From assembly GCA_029976005.1 (NCBI GenBank), contig JARKOQ010000100.1:1-64000 (forward strand): a DNA stretch of 64,000 bases, read 5' to 3'. A program made the translations under genes and the position numbers. The number at the start of each line of letters is the position of its first letter. Position 1 is the first letter of the stretch. This DNA comes from Aggregatilineales bacterium (GTDB lineage Bacteria > Chloroflexota > Anaerolineae > Aggregatilineales > Ch27). Shown here in pieces: positions 23,740 to 31,471 of this stretch. A model generated the notes under the pieces. It was given only the letters and a program-made list of their open reading frames with translations. It was not told where the DNA came from and ran no database searches.

Positions 23740-25038
23740 CTACTCGATGGCCTCGATCATGGCCTCCTGGCCGGCGGCGACTGCCTCGGCCGGATCGACG
23801 CCCTCAATGACGACGCTCTGCAGGGTCTGGGCCAGCAGGTTCTGGGCCGAGATTTGGGCGATGGTGGGGAAGGTATGCCCGCCGGTGAAGCCGAACAGCA
23901 TGCCGTTGCGGGAGTTCTCCAGCATGGTCTCGATCTGGCTCTGGTACTTGACCACGGTCGGGTCCTGCCAGTAGCTCTCGGCGGTGCTGCCGTCTTCGGT
24001 CACGGGCAGGTACAGGCCCGGTTCCATGTTCAGGAAGCGCCCGTAGTTCTCCGGCTCCAGCAGGAAGCTCAGGAAGGCATAGGCGGCTTCCTGTTTGGCC
24101 GGGTCGTCGGTCAGGATCATGGCCGCGTTGACGTAGGAGATCGTGCCCGATTCCTCAACTGCGTCCGAGTGGGGGATGGCGATCACGCCCAGGTCTTCGG
24201 CGTCGCCTTCGGCCTGGGTCTCATAGGTGGAGATGACCGTGAACTGGAGCACCATGGCGCAGGTGCGGCTGGCGAAGCAGGCTTCCGCCTCGCCCCAGGC
24301 CCAGCTTGAGCTGTCCGCCGGGGAGTACTGGTAGAGCTGCTTGTAGAAGTCGTAGGCGGCCACGGTGGCCGGATTGTCGAAGCGCAGCGTGCCGTCCTCG
24401 TTGTAGATCTCGGACGCGCCGGCATTGATCATGAAGTCGTAGGTGGTCTGGTCGGTGTACAGGTTGCGGTTGGCGGGCAGGCCGATGCCATACTGTCCAT
24501 CGGTGGTCAGGGCTTCGGCGGCGGCCAGCCACTCGTCCCAGGTGGTCGGCGGCTCGATCCCGGCGGCCTCGAAGACGCTCTTGCGATACCACAGCGACTG
24601 GGCCATGTTCCACATCGGGACGGCCCAGACATGCTCATCGTAGCTGTACGATTCGAGCGCCGCGGGGAAGAAGGTGTGGGCTTCGTCCATCTGGGCGACG
24701 AAGTCCTCGACCGGCTGGACGGCACCCACCGCGCGGATGATCGGGGTGAAATCCGGGATGGCGAACAGGATTTCCGGGGCGTTGCCCGCGGCGACGGCGG
24801 CCGGGGCCTTGGTGTAGATCTCACCCCAGTTCTGGGGTTCCTGGCTGACGACGATGCCGGGGTTGGCCGCGTTGAACTCGTCGATCAGTTCCTGAAGACG
24901 CTCGACGCGGTAGGTCGGCTGCTCCATGTGCCAGATCATGACTTCAACCGGGTCCTGGGCGGCAACCGGGCCGATGCCAGCGACGACGAGCACGACGATC
25001 AGCAGCAAAAATCCGAGGCGTGAAGCTGGGGAACGCAT
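23740..25038 (-). CDS. CUT1 carbohydrate-binding protein (family 1 solute-binding protein)
   Basis: Extracytoplasmic receptor, 432 residues, with a signal peptide (about 1-28, ending IGPVAAQ) and no lipobox Cys. After cleavage it begins VEVMIWHMEQPTYRVERLQEL, the usual start of SBP_bac_1/8 proteins. The middle shows IPDFTPIIRAVGAVQPVEDF and AVPMWNMAQSLWYRKSVFEAAGIEPP, typical lobes of oligosaccharide receptors. An upstream in-frame ATG at 25056 exists, but GAGGAGAAGAG lies between it and 25038, which is therefore chosen. It is followed by a 12-bp hairpin before the permease genes. Ligand is unknown; the operon context hints at an amino sugar or its oligomer. Confidence 0.87.
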   Translation of the reverse strand: MRSPASRLGFLLLIVVLVVAGIGPVAAQDPVEVMIWHMEQPTYRVERLQELIDEFNAANPGIVVSQEPQNWGEIYTKAPAAVAAGNAPEILFAIPDFTPIIRAVGAVQPVEDFVAQMDEAHTFFPAALESYSYDEHVWAVPMWNMAQSLWYRKSVFEAAGIEPPTTWDEWLAAAEALTTDGQYGIGLPANRNLYTDQTTYDFMINAGASEIYNEDGTLRFDNPATVAAYDFYKQLYQYSPADSSSWAWGEAEACFASRTCAMVLQFTVISTYETQAEGDAEDLGVIAIPHSDAVEESGTISYVNAAMILTDDPAKQEAAYAFLSFLLEPENYGRFLNMEPGLYLPVTEDGSTAESYWQDPTVVKYQSQIETMLENSRNGMLFGFTGGHTFPTIAQISAQNLLAQTLQSVVIEGVDPAEAVAAGQEAMIEAIE

Positions 25039-25157
25039 TTGTACTCTTCTCCTCATGGCGTCTATATACGGTCATGGAAAGCAGCGAGTCAATTAGGGTG
25101 AGGTTCGGCCTCCTTTCAGCCACGGTTGATATCGGTCTCGTTGTGCGCTCGCTGGAA

Positions 25158-25227
25158 CCTCACCCCGATTCCCCTCCACAGCGTGGAGAGGGGACAGACC
25201 GGGCATGGCGGGGTCAGGGGTAAGGTG
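25158..25227. repeat. Second copy of the CTC/GAG intergenic repeat
   Basis: It begins CCTCACCCC, contains a hairpin (CCCCTCCAC agc GTGGAGAGGGG, 25171-25193, with one bulge) and ends in GTCAGGGGTAAGGTG, complementary to its start. It lies between the amidotransferase-like and binding-protein genes and mirrors the element at 23598-23728. Confidence 0.7.
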
Positions 25228-25250
25228 AAAGCAGGCGTTTTGAGAATCGG

Positions 25251-26018
25251 CTAACCAGGTTCGCCGCTGAGCCAGCGCACGGCCTGATCCCAGAAACGTT
25301 GGTAGTGCGGCCACTGCACGAAGTCGCTGCCCCAGTGCGGCGCGACGTCGGAGGTGATCGCCAGGACGCGCCCCTTGCCCACCTTCCAGCAGGCCAGGAA
25401 CGGGTCGTCATCGTCGCCGATCCGAGCCAACAGGTCCGCGCCCGGCCGGGGATTGGTCTTGTTGTAGCCCATGAACATCGGCATCGGGTCCAGCGGGATA
25501 CCCTTCAGGATCGGGTGATCGGGCATCAGGATGCGCGGTCTGGCCCCTTCCGGGGTTTCGATCCGGTCGTCGTGCAGGGAGAGAATCTCCACCGGCAGGA
25601 TTTTGGAGACAGGCGTGCCATACCAGCGTCCCTGGCCGTGGTGGCCCTGGTAGGTGAAGTAGCCGCCCACGTAGGCCAGCGCGCCACCGTTTTCGACGAA
25701 TTTGACGATTTCCTTCATCCGGTTGGGGCCCATCGGCACGGCATTCCGCCGCGCGCCGGGGTAGAGCAGCACGGTATCGTGACCGATGTCGCTCAGGACG
25801 AGGACATCGTAGGCGGCCAGGGCCTCGGCCGTCTCCGGCAGGTTGTAGTACGCCTCGTGGGAGAGCATCCGGGTGACGGTGTGTCCGGCCCCTTCCAGCG
25901 CGCCCTTGAGGTGGGTGCCCGCGTCCCAGATCGAATCCAGCAGCGGAAAGACCTCGATCCCTTCCAGACCGAGGACTGCCATGATGGCCGAATCGCCGGC
26001 ATACAGAACTTTGCTCAT
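25251..26018 (-). CDS. Glutamine amidotransferase-like protein (PF07090 type)
   Basis: A 255-residue protein of the class I glutamine-amidotransferase-like fold, related to the PF07090/ThuA group found in sugar loci. Recognisable parts are KVLYAGDSAIMAVLGLEGIEVFPLLDS, the YDVLVLSDIGHDT strand-loop and FVENGGALAYVGGYFTYQG, ending in WPHYQRFWDQAVRWLSG. A canonical catalytic Cys in a nucleophile elbow is not visible (the elbow reads YVGGYFT), so classical glutaminase activity is unlikely. The open frame extends upstream to 26195 but GGAGGAGCGG before the ATG at 26018 sets the start. ThuA-like proteins accompany sugar importers widely; the reaction is unknown. Confidence 0.75.
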   Translation of the reverse strand: MSKVLYAGDSAIMAVLGLEGIEVFPLLDSIWDAGTHLKGALEGAGHTVTRMLSHEAYYNLPETAEALAAYDVLVLSDIGHDTVLLYPGARRNAVPMGPNRMKEIVKFVENGGALAYVGGYFTYQGHHGQGRWYGTPVSKILPVEILSLHDDRIETPEGARPRILMPDHPILKGIPLDPMPMFMGYNKTNPRPGADLLARIGDDDDPFLACWKVGKGRVLAITSDVAPHWGSDFVQWPHYQRFWDQAVRWLSGEPG

Positions 26019-26173
26019 CCGCTCCTCCAGGGAAAAAGTCGTCAGTGAACAGTTTTCAGTCGACAGAAGGCAGAATGCCCGGCAAGGGAGCCGCGATCTG
26101 CCCGTTTCGATCTCAGACCTCTGCTTTTTCCTGCCTCTGGCCTCTGGCCTCTTGCCTCTGGTCTCCCGGCCTC
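26019..26173. repeat. Intergenic spacer with degenerate short repeats
   Basis: The spacer contains a run of about six imperfect GCCTCTG-type heptamers (about 26131-26177) and an AGTGAACAGTTTTCAGTCGACAG-type segment near 26041-26065. Both resemble low-complexity intergenic repeats seen in many environmental bacteria. Neither has an assigned role. Confidence 0.45.
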
Positions 26174-27136
26174 TCAGCCTTCCAGGTGGTGCCACACCAG
26201 GGCGGCGGCTCCGATCTCGCCGGCGTTCTTGCCCAGGCCGGGCAGCGAGAGGCGCGCCGTCCTGGCGTTGGGGGGCAGGGCGCGGGCCGCGATGGCCTGG
26301 CGTACCGGCTCCATGAACAGCTCCCCGGCCGCGGTGGGCACGCCGCCGCCAATCACGATTAACTCCGGGTTGTTGAGGTCGACGTAGTAGGCCAGCGCCG
26401 CGCCCAGATGGCGGCCGGCGGCGGCTACGATCTCCAGGGCCAGCACGTCGCCGGCCTGGGCGGCTTCGACCACTTCGACCGCCGTGATGCTGTCCGCCGG
26501 AAGGGCGCTGAGCCGGCTGGCGCGGCCCTGCTGGAGCGCGGCCTGGGCCTGGCGGGCGATGGCCGGGCCGGAGGCCAGCGTCTCCACGCAGCCGCGCTTA
26601 CCACAGCCGCACAGCACGCCGTTTTCCTCCAGCACCAGATGGCCGAGATCGCTGGCCCCTTCGCTTGCGCCGTGGTACAGCCGCCCGTCGATGACCATCC
26701 CGCCGCCGACCCCGGTGCCGACCGTGGCGTAAAAGAGGTGCCGCGTGCCGCGTCCGGCTCCGAAGAGCAGCTCGCCCAGCACGGCGGCGTTGGTGTCCTT
26801 GTCCACGTCGATGCGCGGCGCCGAGTCGGGGCCCATCCGCTGGAGGATCAGGTCGCGCAGCGGCACGTCGAACCAGAGCAGGTTGGAGGCCAGCAGCACC
26901 ACGCCCGTCCGGCTGTCGGTCATGCCCGCCGCCCCGATTCCGACTCCGGCGATCGGGCCGTCCGCCCGGTCCCGCAAGCGTTGGATGCAGGCCGCGATCC
27001 GGTCGACCACGGCCTCGACGCCTTCTTCGCGTTGCGTGGGGAGGCGTTCCTCGGCGGCGATGGCCCCCGTGCGCGTGACCAGCGCCCCGGCGATCTTGGT
27101 GCCGCCCAGATCGATGCCTATCGCGTAGTCGGTCAT
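26174..27136 (-). CDS. ROK-family sugar kinase
   Basis: A 320-residue kinase of the ROK family, without the N-terminal DNA-binding helix-turn-helix of ROK repressors. The ATP-binding P-loop is IDLGGTKIAGAL (8-19); the catalytic Asp is probably 114 (VDKDTNAAVLGE); the zinc site is His166 with Cys176/178/183 (CGCGKRGC). Such kinases phosphorylate glucose, N-acetylglucosamine or N-acetylmannosamine in the cytoplasm. Neighbours are a SIS phosphosugar protein (10 bp upstream) and a GntR regulator with a DasR/NagR/PhnF-like operator, which favours an amino sugar but does not prove it. Confidence 0.87.
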   Translation of the reverse strand: MTDYAIGIDLGGTKIAGALVTRTGAIAAEERLPTQREEGVEAVVDRIAACIQRLRDRADGPIAGVGIGAAGMTDSRTGVVLLASNLLWFDVPLRDLILQRMGPDSAPRIDVDKDTNAAVLGELLFGAGRGTRHLFYATVGTGVGGGMVIDGRLYHGASEGASDLGHLVLEENGVLCGCGKRGCVETLASGPAIARQAQAALQQGRASRLSALPADSITAVEVVEAAQAGDVLALEIVAAAGRHLGAALAYYVDLNNPELIVIGGGVPTAAGELFMEPVRQAIAARALPPNARTARLSLPGLGKNAGEIGAAALVWHHLEG

Positions 27137-27146
27137 GGCGCTGTCC

Positions 27147-27896
27147 TTACAGATGGGGGTTCCGGGGCCGGAACCGTTCCAGGAGGCGGGCGTTGTGCTC
27201 CGGCGCGCCGGGCATGTTCGAGCTGATGAAGACCGGCAGGTCTTCGCCGCCGGCTTCCAGCAGGAACACGGCCTCGGTCAGGACGGCGTTGAGCAGGAAC
27301 GCGCCGACGACGGTGGACATCGGGCCGGTGCGCAGGCCGGAACTGCCGACTTCGACCAGCGCGTCGCCGGGCGGCCCCTGGTTGTCGAGCACGATGTCGG
27401 CCACTTCATACAGGCGCTGCCCGGCCGGGCCGAGCCGGGCATGGGATGAATAATCGACCGACGTGATCGCGATCACGGTCAGCCCCTTGGCTTTGGCCGT
27501 CTGGGCCGCTTCGACCGGGGCCGCGTTGACGCCGCTGTTGGAGAACACGATCAGGACATCTTTGGCGGCCAGCGGGTAACGCTCCAGCACGGCCGGGGCC
27601 ATCCCGACCAGGCGTTCCATCACGGAGCTGTTGCTGGCGCTCTGGTGGAGCATGAAGGCCGAGTTCAACACCGGCACGACCGGGGCCAGCCCGCCGGCCC
27701 GGTAATGGCCTTCCTCGGCCAGCATGTGCGAGTGACCGGTCCCAAAGAGATACACCAGGCCATCCTGGCGAATGGCGTTGGCGATCGCCTGCCCGGCCTT
27801 GAGCACGGCCGGGAGCTGCGAGTCGCTGACTCTGTCCAGAAGATCGCGCACCGCGGCCATGTAGCTGCGTGCGCCCTGCGGGGTTTGTTCGGCCAT
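27147..27896 (-). CDS. SIS-domain phosphosugar-binding protein (UPF0309-like)
   Basis: A 249-residue cytoplasmic protein with a single SIS domain. GTGHSHMLAEEGHYRAGGLAP and the VLIVFSNSGVNAAPVEAAQTAKAKG phosphate-binding loop match the UPF0309/YbbI-type group and are related to MurQ etherase and phosphoheptose isomerase. A role in isomerising or cleaving a phosphorylated sugar is expected. It sits between the GntR regulator and the ROK kinase with spacings of 24 and 10 bp, so it likely handles the product of that kinase. A close relative of unknown substrate is typical of amino-sugar operons. Confidence 0.83.
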   Translation of the reverse strand: MAEQTPQGARSYMAAVRDLLDRVSDSQLPAVLKAGQAIANAIRQDGLVYLFGTGHSHMLAEEGHYRAGGLAPVVPVLNSAFMLHQSASNSSVMERLVGMAPAVLERYPLAAKDVLIVFSNSGVNAAPVEAAQTAKAKGLTVIAITSVDYSSHARLGPAGQRLYEVADIVLDNQGPPGDALVEVGSSGLRTGPMSTVVGAFLLNAVLTEAVFLLEAGGEDLPVFISSNMPGAPEHNARLLERFRPRNPHL

Positions 27897-27920
27897 AGCC
27901 TCCTGCCTTCGGGTGGCGAA

Positions 27921-28637
27921 TTAACGTAGCACGGCATGCAAACGGTACTGATCGCCCCGGTAGACCGAGGTGACGAATTCAATCGGCCGGTCCTGCCTGT
28001 CGTAGGTCACGCGGGTCAGGCCCAGGACGGGTATCTGGCGATCCATCTCCAGGAGATGGCATTCCTCATGGGTGGGCTGGCGTGCCTCGATGATCTGATC
28101 CGCCCAGACCATGACCCAGCCGTACTGCTGGCGCAGGACTTCGTAGAGCGATTCACGGGCGAAGTCGTGGCGATCCAGGATGGCGGGACACAGGCGGTGA
28201 TCCAGGTGGGCCGTCTCGATGGCGAGCGGCCGGTCATTGGCCAGGCGGAGGCGGGTGAGCACGACGATCTCCGTGCCGGGGGCGATCTGGAGCCAGCGGG
28301 CGGTCGCGGCGTCCGCCGGGGCCAGGGCAGCCTTCAGGACGCGGCTGCCCGGCGTCATCCCGCGCTGGCGGCTTTCCTCGCTGAAGCTGGTCAGCACGGT
28401 CAGGTCGATCTTGGGCGGGCAAACGAAGGTGCCCTTGCCGACGCGTGAATAGGCCAGGCCGTCCTGGATCAGTTCTTGCAGGGCCTGGCGGGCCGTCATC
28501 CGGCTGACCCCGAATTCCAGCGCCAGCTCCCGTTCGGAGGGCAGCCGGGCGCCGGGCGCGTAGATACCCTGCTGAATTTGCGCGTGCAGGTGGTCCTTGA
28601 TCTGGGTGTAGAGCGGGGTCGAGGGATCGGCGTTCAT
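27921..28637 (-). CDS. GntR-family (HutC subfamily) transcriptional regulator
   Basis: A 238-residue regulator with an N-terminal winged helix (TPLYTQIKDHLHAQI; GARLPSERELALEFGVSRMTARQAL, about 9-58) and a C-terminal UTRA/chorismate-lyase-like effector domain (IAPGTEIVVLTRLRLANDRPLAIE, to the end), the HutC/NagR type. Effectors of this subfamily are often phosphorylated amino sugars. The open frame continues far upstream, but the ATG at 28637 aligns with family starts. Its promoter (28684-28712) carries a HutC-type operator over the start site (28651-28676), so it probably autoregulates the whole operon down to 21798. Confidence 0.88.
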   Translation of the reverse strand: MNADPSTPLYTQIKDHLHAQIQQGIYAPGARLPSERELALEFGVSRMTARQALQELIQDGLAYSRVGKGTFVCPPKIDLTVLTSFSEESRQRGMTPGSRVLKAALAPADAATARWLQIAPGTEIVVLTRLRLANDRPLAIETAHLDHRLCPAILDRHDFARESLYEVLRQQYGWVMVWADQIIEARQPTHEECHLLEMDRQIPVLGLTRVTYDRQDRPIEFVTSVYRGDQYRLHAVLR

Positions 28638-28650
28638 GGTTGTTCGCCTT

Positions 28651-28676
28651 ACTGGTCTATGGTGGTCTATACCAGT
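28651..28676 (-). promoter_or_regulatory. HutC/DasR-type operator of the gntR operon
   Basis: A 26-bp inverted repeat with ends ACTGGT and ACCAGT. On the minus strand it contains ACTGGTATAGACCACC, whose TGGTATAGACCA core is the type bound by HutC-family regulators such as PhnF, and which differs at only two positions from the DasR consensus as I recall it. A second half site, ATAGACCAGT, follows. It starts about 8 bp after the -10 box. Confidence 0.8.
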
Positions 28677-28683
28677 TGATTTC

Positions 28684-28712
28684 ACTATACGCTGATTCGC
28701 GGGGAGTGTCAA
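28684..28712 (-). promoter_or_regulatory. Promoter of the gntR operon
   Basis: On the minus strand a perfect TTGACA (28707-28712) and TATAGT (28684-28689) are separated by exactly 17 bp, upstream of the operator and 47 bp before the GntR start codon. Confidence 0.82.
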
Positions 28713-28794
28713 TCTTAAAAAAGTCGCGGTCGAAGGCCGCTTCGATGTGAATCTCTCTACTACTCCCAGGTAATTCATGAGATTTTTATGTAAA

Positions 28795-28823
28795 TTGACA
28801 AAGGGTTGATTATAATGTATACG
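28795..28823 (+). promoter_or_regulatory. Promoter of the chemoreceptor gene
   Basis: TTGACA at 28795-28800 is followed after 17 bp by TATACG; a perfect TATAAT also lies in between at 28811-28816. Either gives a leader of about 300 bases before the chemoreceptor start. Confidence 0.6.
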
Positions 28824-29126
28824 TTCAATGCTTCTTTATGAAACTGGCGTATCTCGGTACACACAGAACGCCCGACCGGGTTGGGAACCGGGAAGCCCGG
28901 ACGGGCATGCGGGCCGTGGTGGTTTCGATTCAAGCGGTGAGAGAAAAGGTTTTTTTTCGGCGCGCGCCGTCGCGTCGATTTTCGGAAACGCGGATGTGTT
29001 CCACACCGGTGATTGACGTGAAATAGGGCCGGGTGAGCCGGGCATGGCAGCCCTTCCTGGCAATCCGGTTTGATCCGCCGATGACATCGACACCTTGCAT
29101 TGATCCAAAGCCGATAGGGGAAAGCC
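28824..29126 (+). other. Long 5' leader of the chemoreceptor gene, with stem-loop
   Basis: No gene is recognised in this 303-bp stretch between promoter and MCP start. It contains an 11-bp stem with one central A.A mismatch (GCCCGACCGGG at 28870-28880, CCCGGACGGGC at 28896-28906, 15-base loop) and a T8 run at about 28949-28956. No known riboswitch consensus, including the c-di-GMP type, was found. Confidence 0.45.
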
Positions 29127-31376
29127 ATGCAGAGCACGTATCTCTCCGAGTTAGAGCGCGGCGACCGGCGCGTGCAGTTCTTTCGTTCGATTCAGGGCCA
29201 GGTCATGCTCTGGATGCTGATGCTGGGGCTGATTCCCCTGCTCGTCATGGGGATCATCTCCTACGGCACGGCCCAGAATGCCCTGCACGAAACCACCCAG
29301 GCCCAGCTTAAGGCCCTTGTCACGAACAAAACTTCGCAGATCGAGAACTGGTTCTCCGATACGCTTCGGATTGCCCATAATATGGCCACGCTTCCGGCGA
29401 TCATGGGTGATACCAACCCCGACACAGCCAGCGGGTTGGAGGATATCCTGCGCTTCCGGGCCAATCCGGAGAATGCGGCAGCCTACCGCGCGGCGTACGA
29501 CCAGGCGTTCAACTCGATGCTGAGCTTCGACGCGGCGTATGAGCGCATGGAAGGAATCACGTTGATCGACGCCAACGGCGTCGTGGCGGTCTCCACGATG
29601 CCGGACCTGGTTCCGGAGGGCACCGACCTGAACGAATTCTCGGCTGCCACGGCGGAGATGGTTGCCAGGGGCATGCAGGGCGACTACCTGAGCGAGCTGA
29701 CGCTCAGCGTCGATGGCGTCACGCCCATCTTCATCGTCGCCGTGCCCGTGGTCAACGCGCGCGGGCAGACCATCGGCATGCTTAGCCCGCGGGTGAACGC
29801 CAATCGGGTCGCCGAAGTGCTGGGCGAGGCCGCCGGCCTGGGCGAGACCGGCGAAACCTACATGGTGAACGGCGACACAGGCCTGATGATGAGCCAGTCC
29901 CGCCTGATTGCGGAACGGACCACCCTGAGTCAGGAGGTCGATACCGAGGCAGTCCAGCGGGCCATGGGCGACGAACCGGAGGGCGTGGGGGATTACACCG
30001 ACTATCTGGGCAGCCCGGTGGTCGGGGCCTGGCATCGACTCGAAGGGCGCAACTGGGTGATCCTGGGTGAGATCGATCAGCGCGAGGCCTATGCCCCCGC
30101 CAATACGCTGGCCGCGATTGTCGCCCTGGTTTTTGTGGTTGCCGGGCTGGCGATCTTCGCCGTGTCGTTCCTGGTCGCGCGTTCCGTTTCCCGGCCCGTC
30201 TCCCAACTGACCGGGGTCGCGCTGCGGATCGCGTCCGGCGACCTGGCCCAGCGCGCGTCGGTGCGGATTCGGAACGAGGTCGGCGTGCTGGCGCAGGTCT
30301 TCAACACCATGGCCGACAACCTGCAAATGATGGTGGAAGCCGAGCGTGCAAGCAAGGAGAACCTCCGCCGGTCCGTGACCGAATACATGGGCTTCGTCGA
30401 GCGGGTGAGCAACGGCGATCTGACGACGCGCCTGGCTCTGAATGACCGCAATGCCGGCGGCGAGGACAGCGAGGACCTGATTCGGCTCGGCCAGAATCTC
30501 AACCGGATGGCGGAGAGCCTCAACCTGATCACGCGCCAGGTGCGCGAGGCTGTCACCGGCATTACGGCGGCTTCCACCGAGATTCAGTCCGCGACGACCC
30601 AGCAGATGGCCAGCACGGTCGAGCAGGATACCGCCGTGACCCAGACGGTGGCCACCGTCGAGGAAGTGCGCACGACCGTCCAGGAGACCGCCGAGCGCGC
30701 TCAGGCCGTCGCGGACACCGCCCGCCAGTCGGTGGAGGTTTCCCGGCGGGGCGAGGAAGCCGTCACCGACTCGGTGGATGGGATGCAGCTCATCCGCCAG
30801 CGGGTGGAGAACATCGCCGAGACGATCCTGAGCCTGTCCGAGCGGACCCAGCAGATTGGCGAGATCATCGACAGCGTGAACGCCATTGCCGACCAGTCCA
30901 AACTACTGGCCCTGAACGCCAGCATCGAGGCGGCGCGGGCCGGCGAGGAAGGGCGCGGATTCGCCGTGGTCGCGGCGGAAGTCCGCCAGCTTGCCGAGCA
31001 GTCGCGGGAAGCGACCTCGCGCATCGGCGGCATCCTCAACGAAATCCAGCAGGCGACCAACGCGGCCGTGATGGTGACGGAGGAAGGCAGCAAGGGGGCC
31101 GAGCGGGGGATGACTCTGGTGAACCGGGCGGGGGAGACGATCCGCGACCTGGCCGCGACCCTGCAGGAAGTCACCCAGGCGGCGGTGCAGATCGCCGCCA
31201 GCACCCACCAGCAGACCAACGGCATGAACCAGTTGGGATCGGCCATGCAGCAGATCAAGCAGGCCAGCACGCAGGCGGCGGCCAGCTCCCGCCAGACGGA
31301 GCAGAGCGCGCGCGACCTGAACGACATGTCGCGGCGGCTTTCGCAGGCGGTCGCGCGCTATACGCTGGAAGCCTGA
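29127..31376 (+). CDS. Methyl-accepting chemotaxis protein
   Basis: A 749-residue transmembrane chemoreceptor. Membrane segment 1 spans about 27-48, followed by an extracytoplasmic Cache-type sensor domain to about 322 (LIDANGVVAVSTMPDLVPEGTDL; GETGETYMVNGDTGLMMSQSR), membrane segment 2 about 326-350 and a HAMP domain about 351-404 (SRPVSQLTGVALRIASGDLAQRA). A further linker of HAMP-like character runs to about 470, and the signalling coiled coil follows with the conserved hairpin tip ADQSKLLALNASIEAARAGEEGRGFAVVAAEVRQLAEQS near 588-627. It would modulate CheA. No other chemotaxis genes are in the window. Start supported by AGGGGAAAGCC. The ligand is unknown; its position between two sugar operons makes a sugar or sugar-binding-protein signal possible. 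Confidence 0.9.
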   Translation: MQSTYLSELERGDRRVQFFRSIQGQVMLWMLMLGLIPLLVMGIISYGTAQNALHETTQAQLKALVTNKTSQIENWFSDTLRIAHNMATLPAIMGDTNPDTASGLEDILRFRANPENAAAYRAAYDQAFNSMLSFDAAYERMEGITLIDANGVVAVSTMPDLVPEGTDLNEFSAATAEMVARGMQGDYLSELTLSVDGVTPIFIVAVPVVNARGQTIGMLSPRVNANRVAEVLGEAAGLGETGETYMVNGDTGLMMSQSRLIAERTTLSQEVDTEAVQRAMGDEPEGVGDYTDYLGSPVVGAWHRLEGRNWVILGEIDQREAYAPANTLAAIVALVFVVAGLAIFAVSFLVARSVSRPVSQLTGVALRIASGDLAQRASVRIRNEVGVLAQVFNTMADNLQMMVEAERASKENLRRSVTEYMGFVERVSNGDLTTRLALNDRNAGGEDSEDLIRLGQNLNRMAESLNLITRQVREAVTGITAASTEIQSATTQQMASTVEQDTAVTQTVATVEEVRTTVQETAERAQAVADTARQSVEVSRRGEEAVTDSVDGMQLIRQRVENIAETILSLSERTQQIGEIIDSVNAIADQSKLLALNASIEAARAGEEGRGFAVVAAEVRQLAEQSREATSRIGGILNEIQQATNAAVMVTEEGSKGAERGMTLVNRAGETIRDLAATLQEVTQAAVQIAASTHQQTNGMNQLGSAMQQIKQASTQAAASSRQTEQSARDLNDMSRRLSQAVARYTLEA

Positions 31377-31423
31377 TGTGGGTTCCGGCCGGGCGCGATC
31401 GCGCCCCGGTGTGCCGCAAAAAC

Positions 31424-31453
31424 AACCGCCCGGATCGGCCGATCCGGGCGGTT
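31424..31453. terminator. Bidirectional terminator between MCP and GH31 genes
   Basis: A perfect 13-bp stem (AACCGCCCGGATC / GATCCGGGCGGTT) with loop GGCC is followed by T on the plus strand and preceded by an A-rich run serving the minus strand. Confidence 0.85.
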
Positions 31454-31471
31454 TGTCTCTGGAGGGCAGCG

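Noticed and set aside
28838-29016. Possible c-di-GMP riboswitch or small peptide in the chemoreceptor leader
   Set aside because: The conserved GEMM core (GGACGCAAAGCC-like) and tetraloop receptor are absent, and short frames here have no ribosome-binding site.
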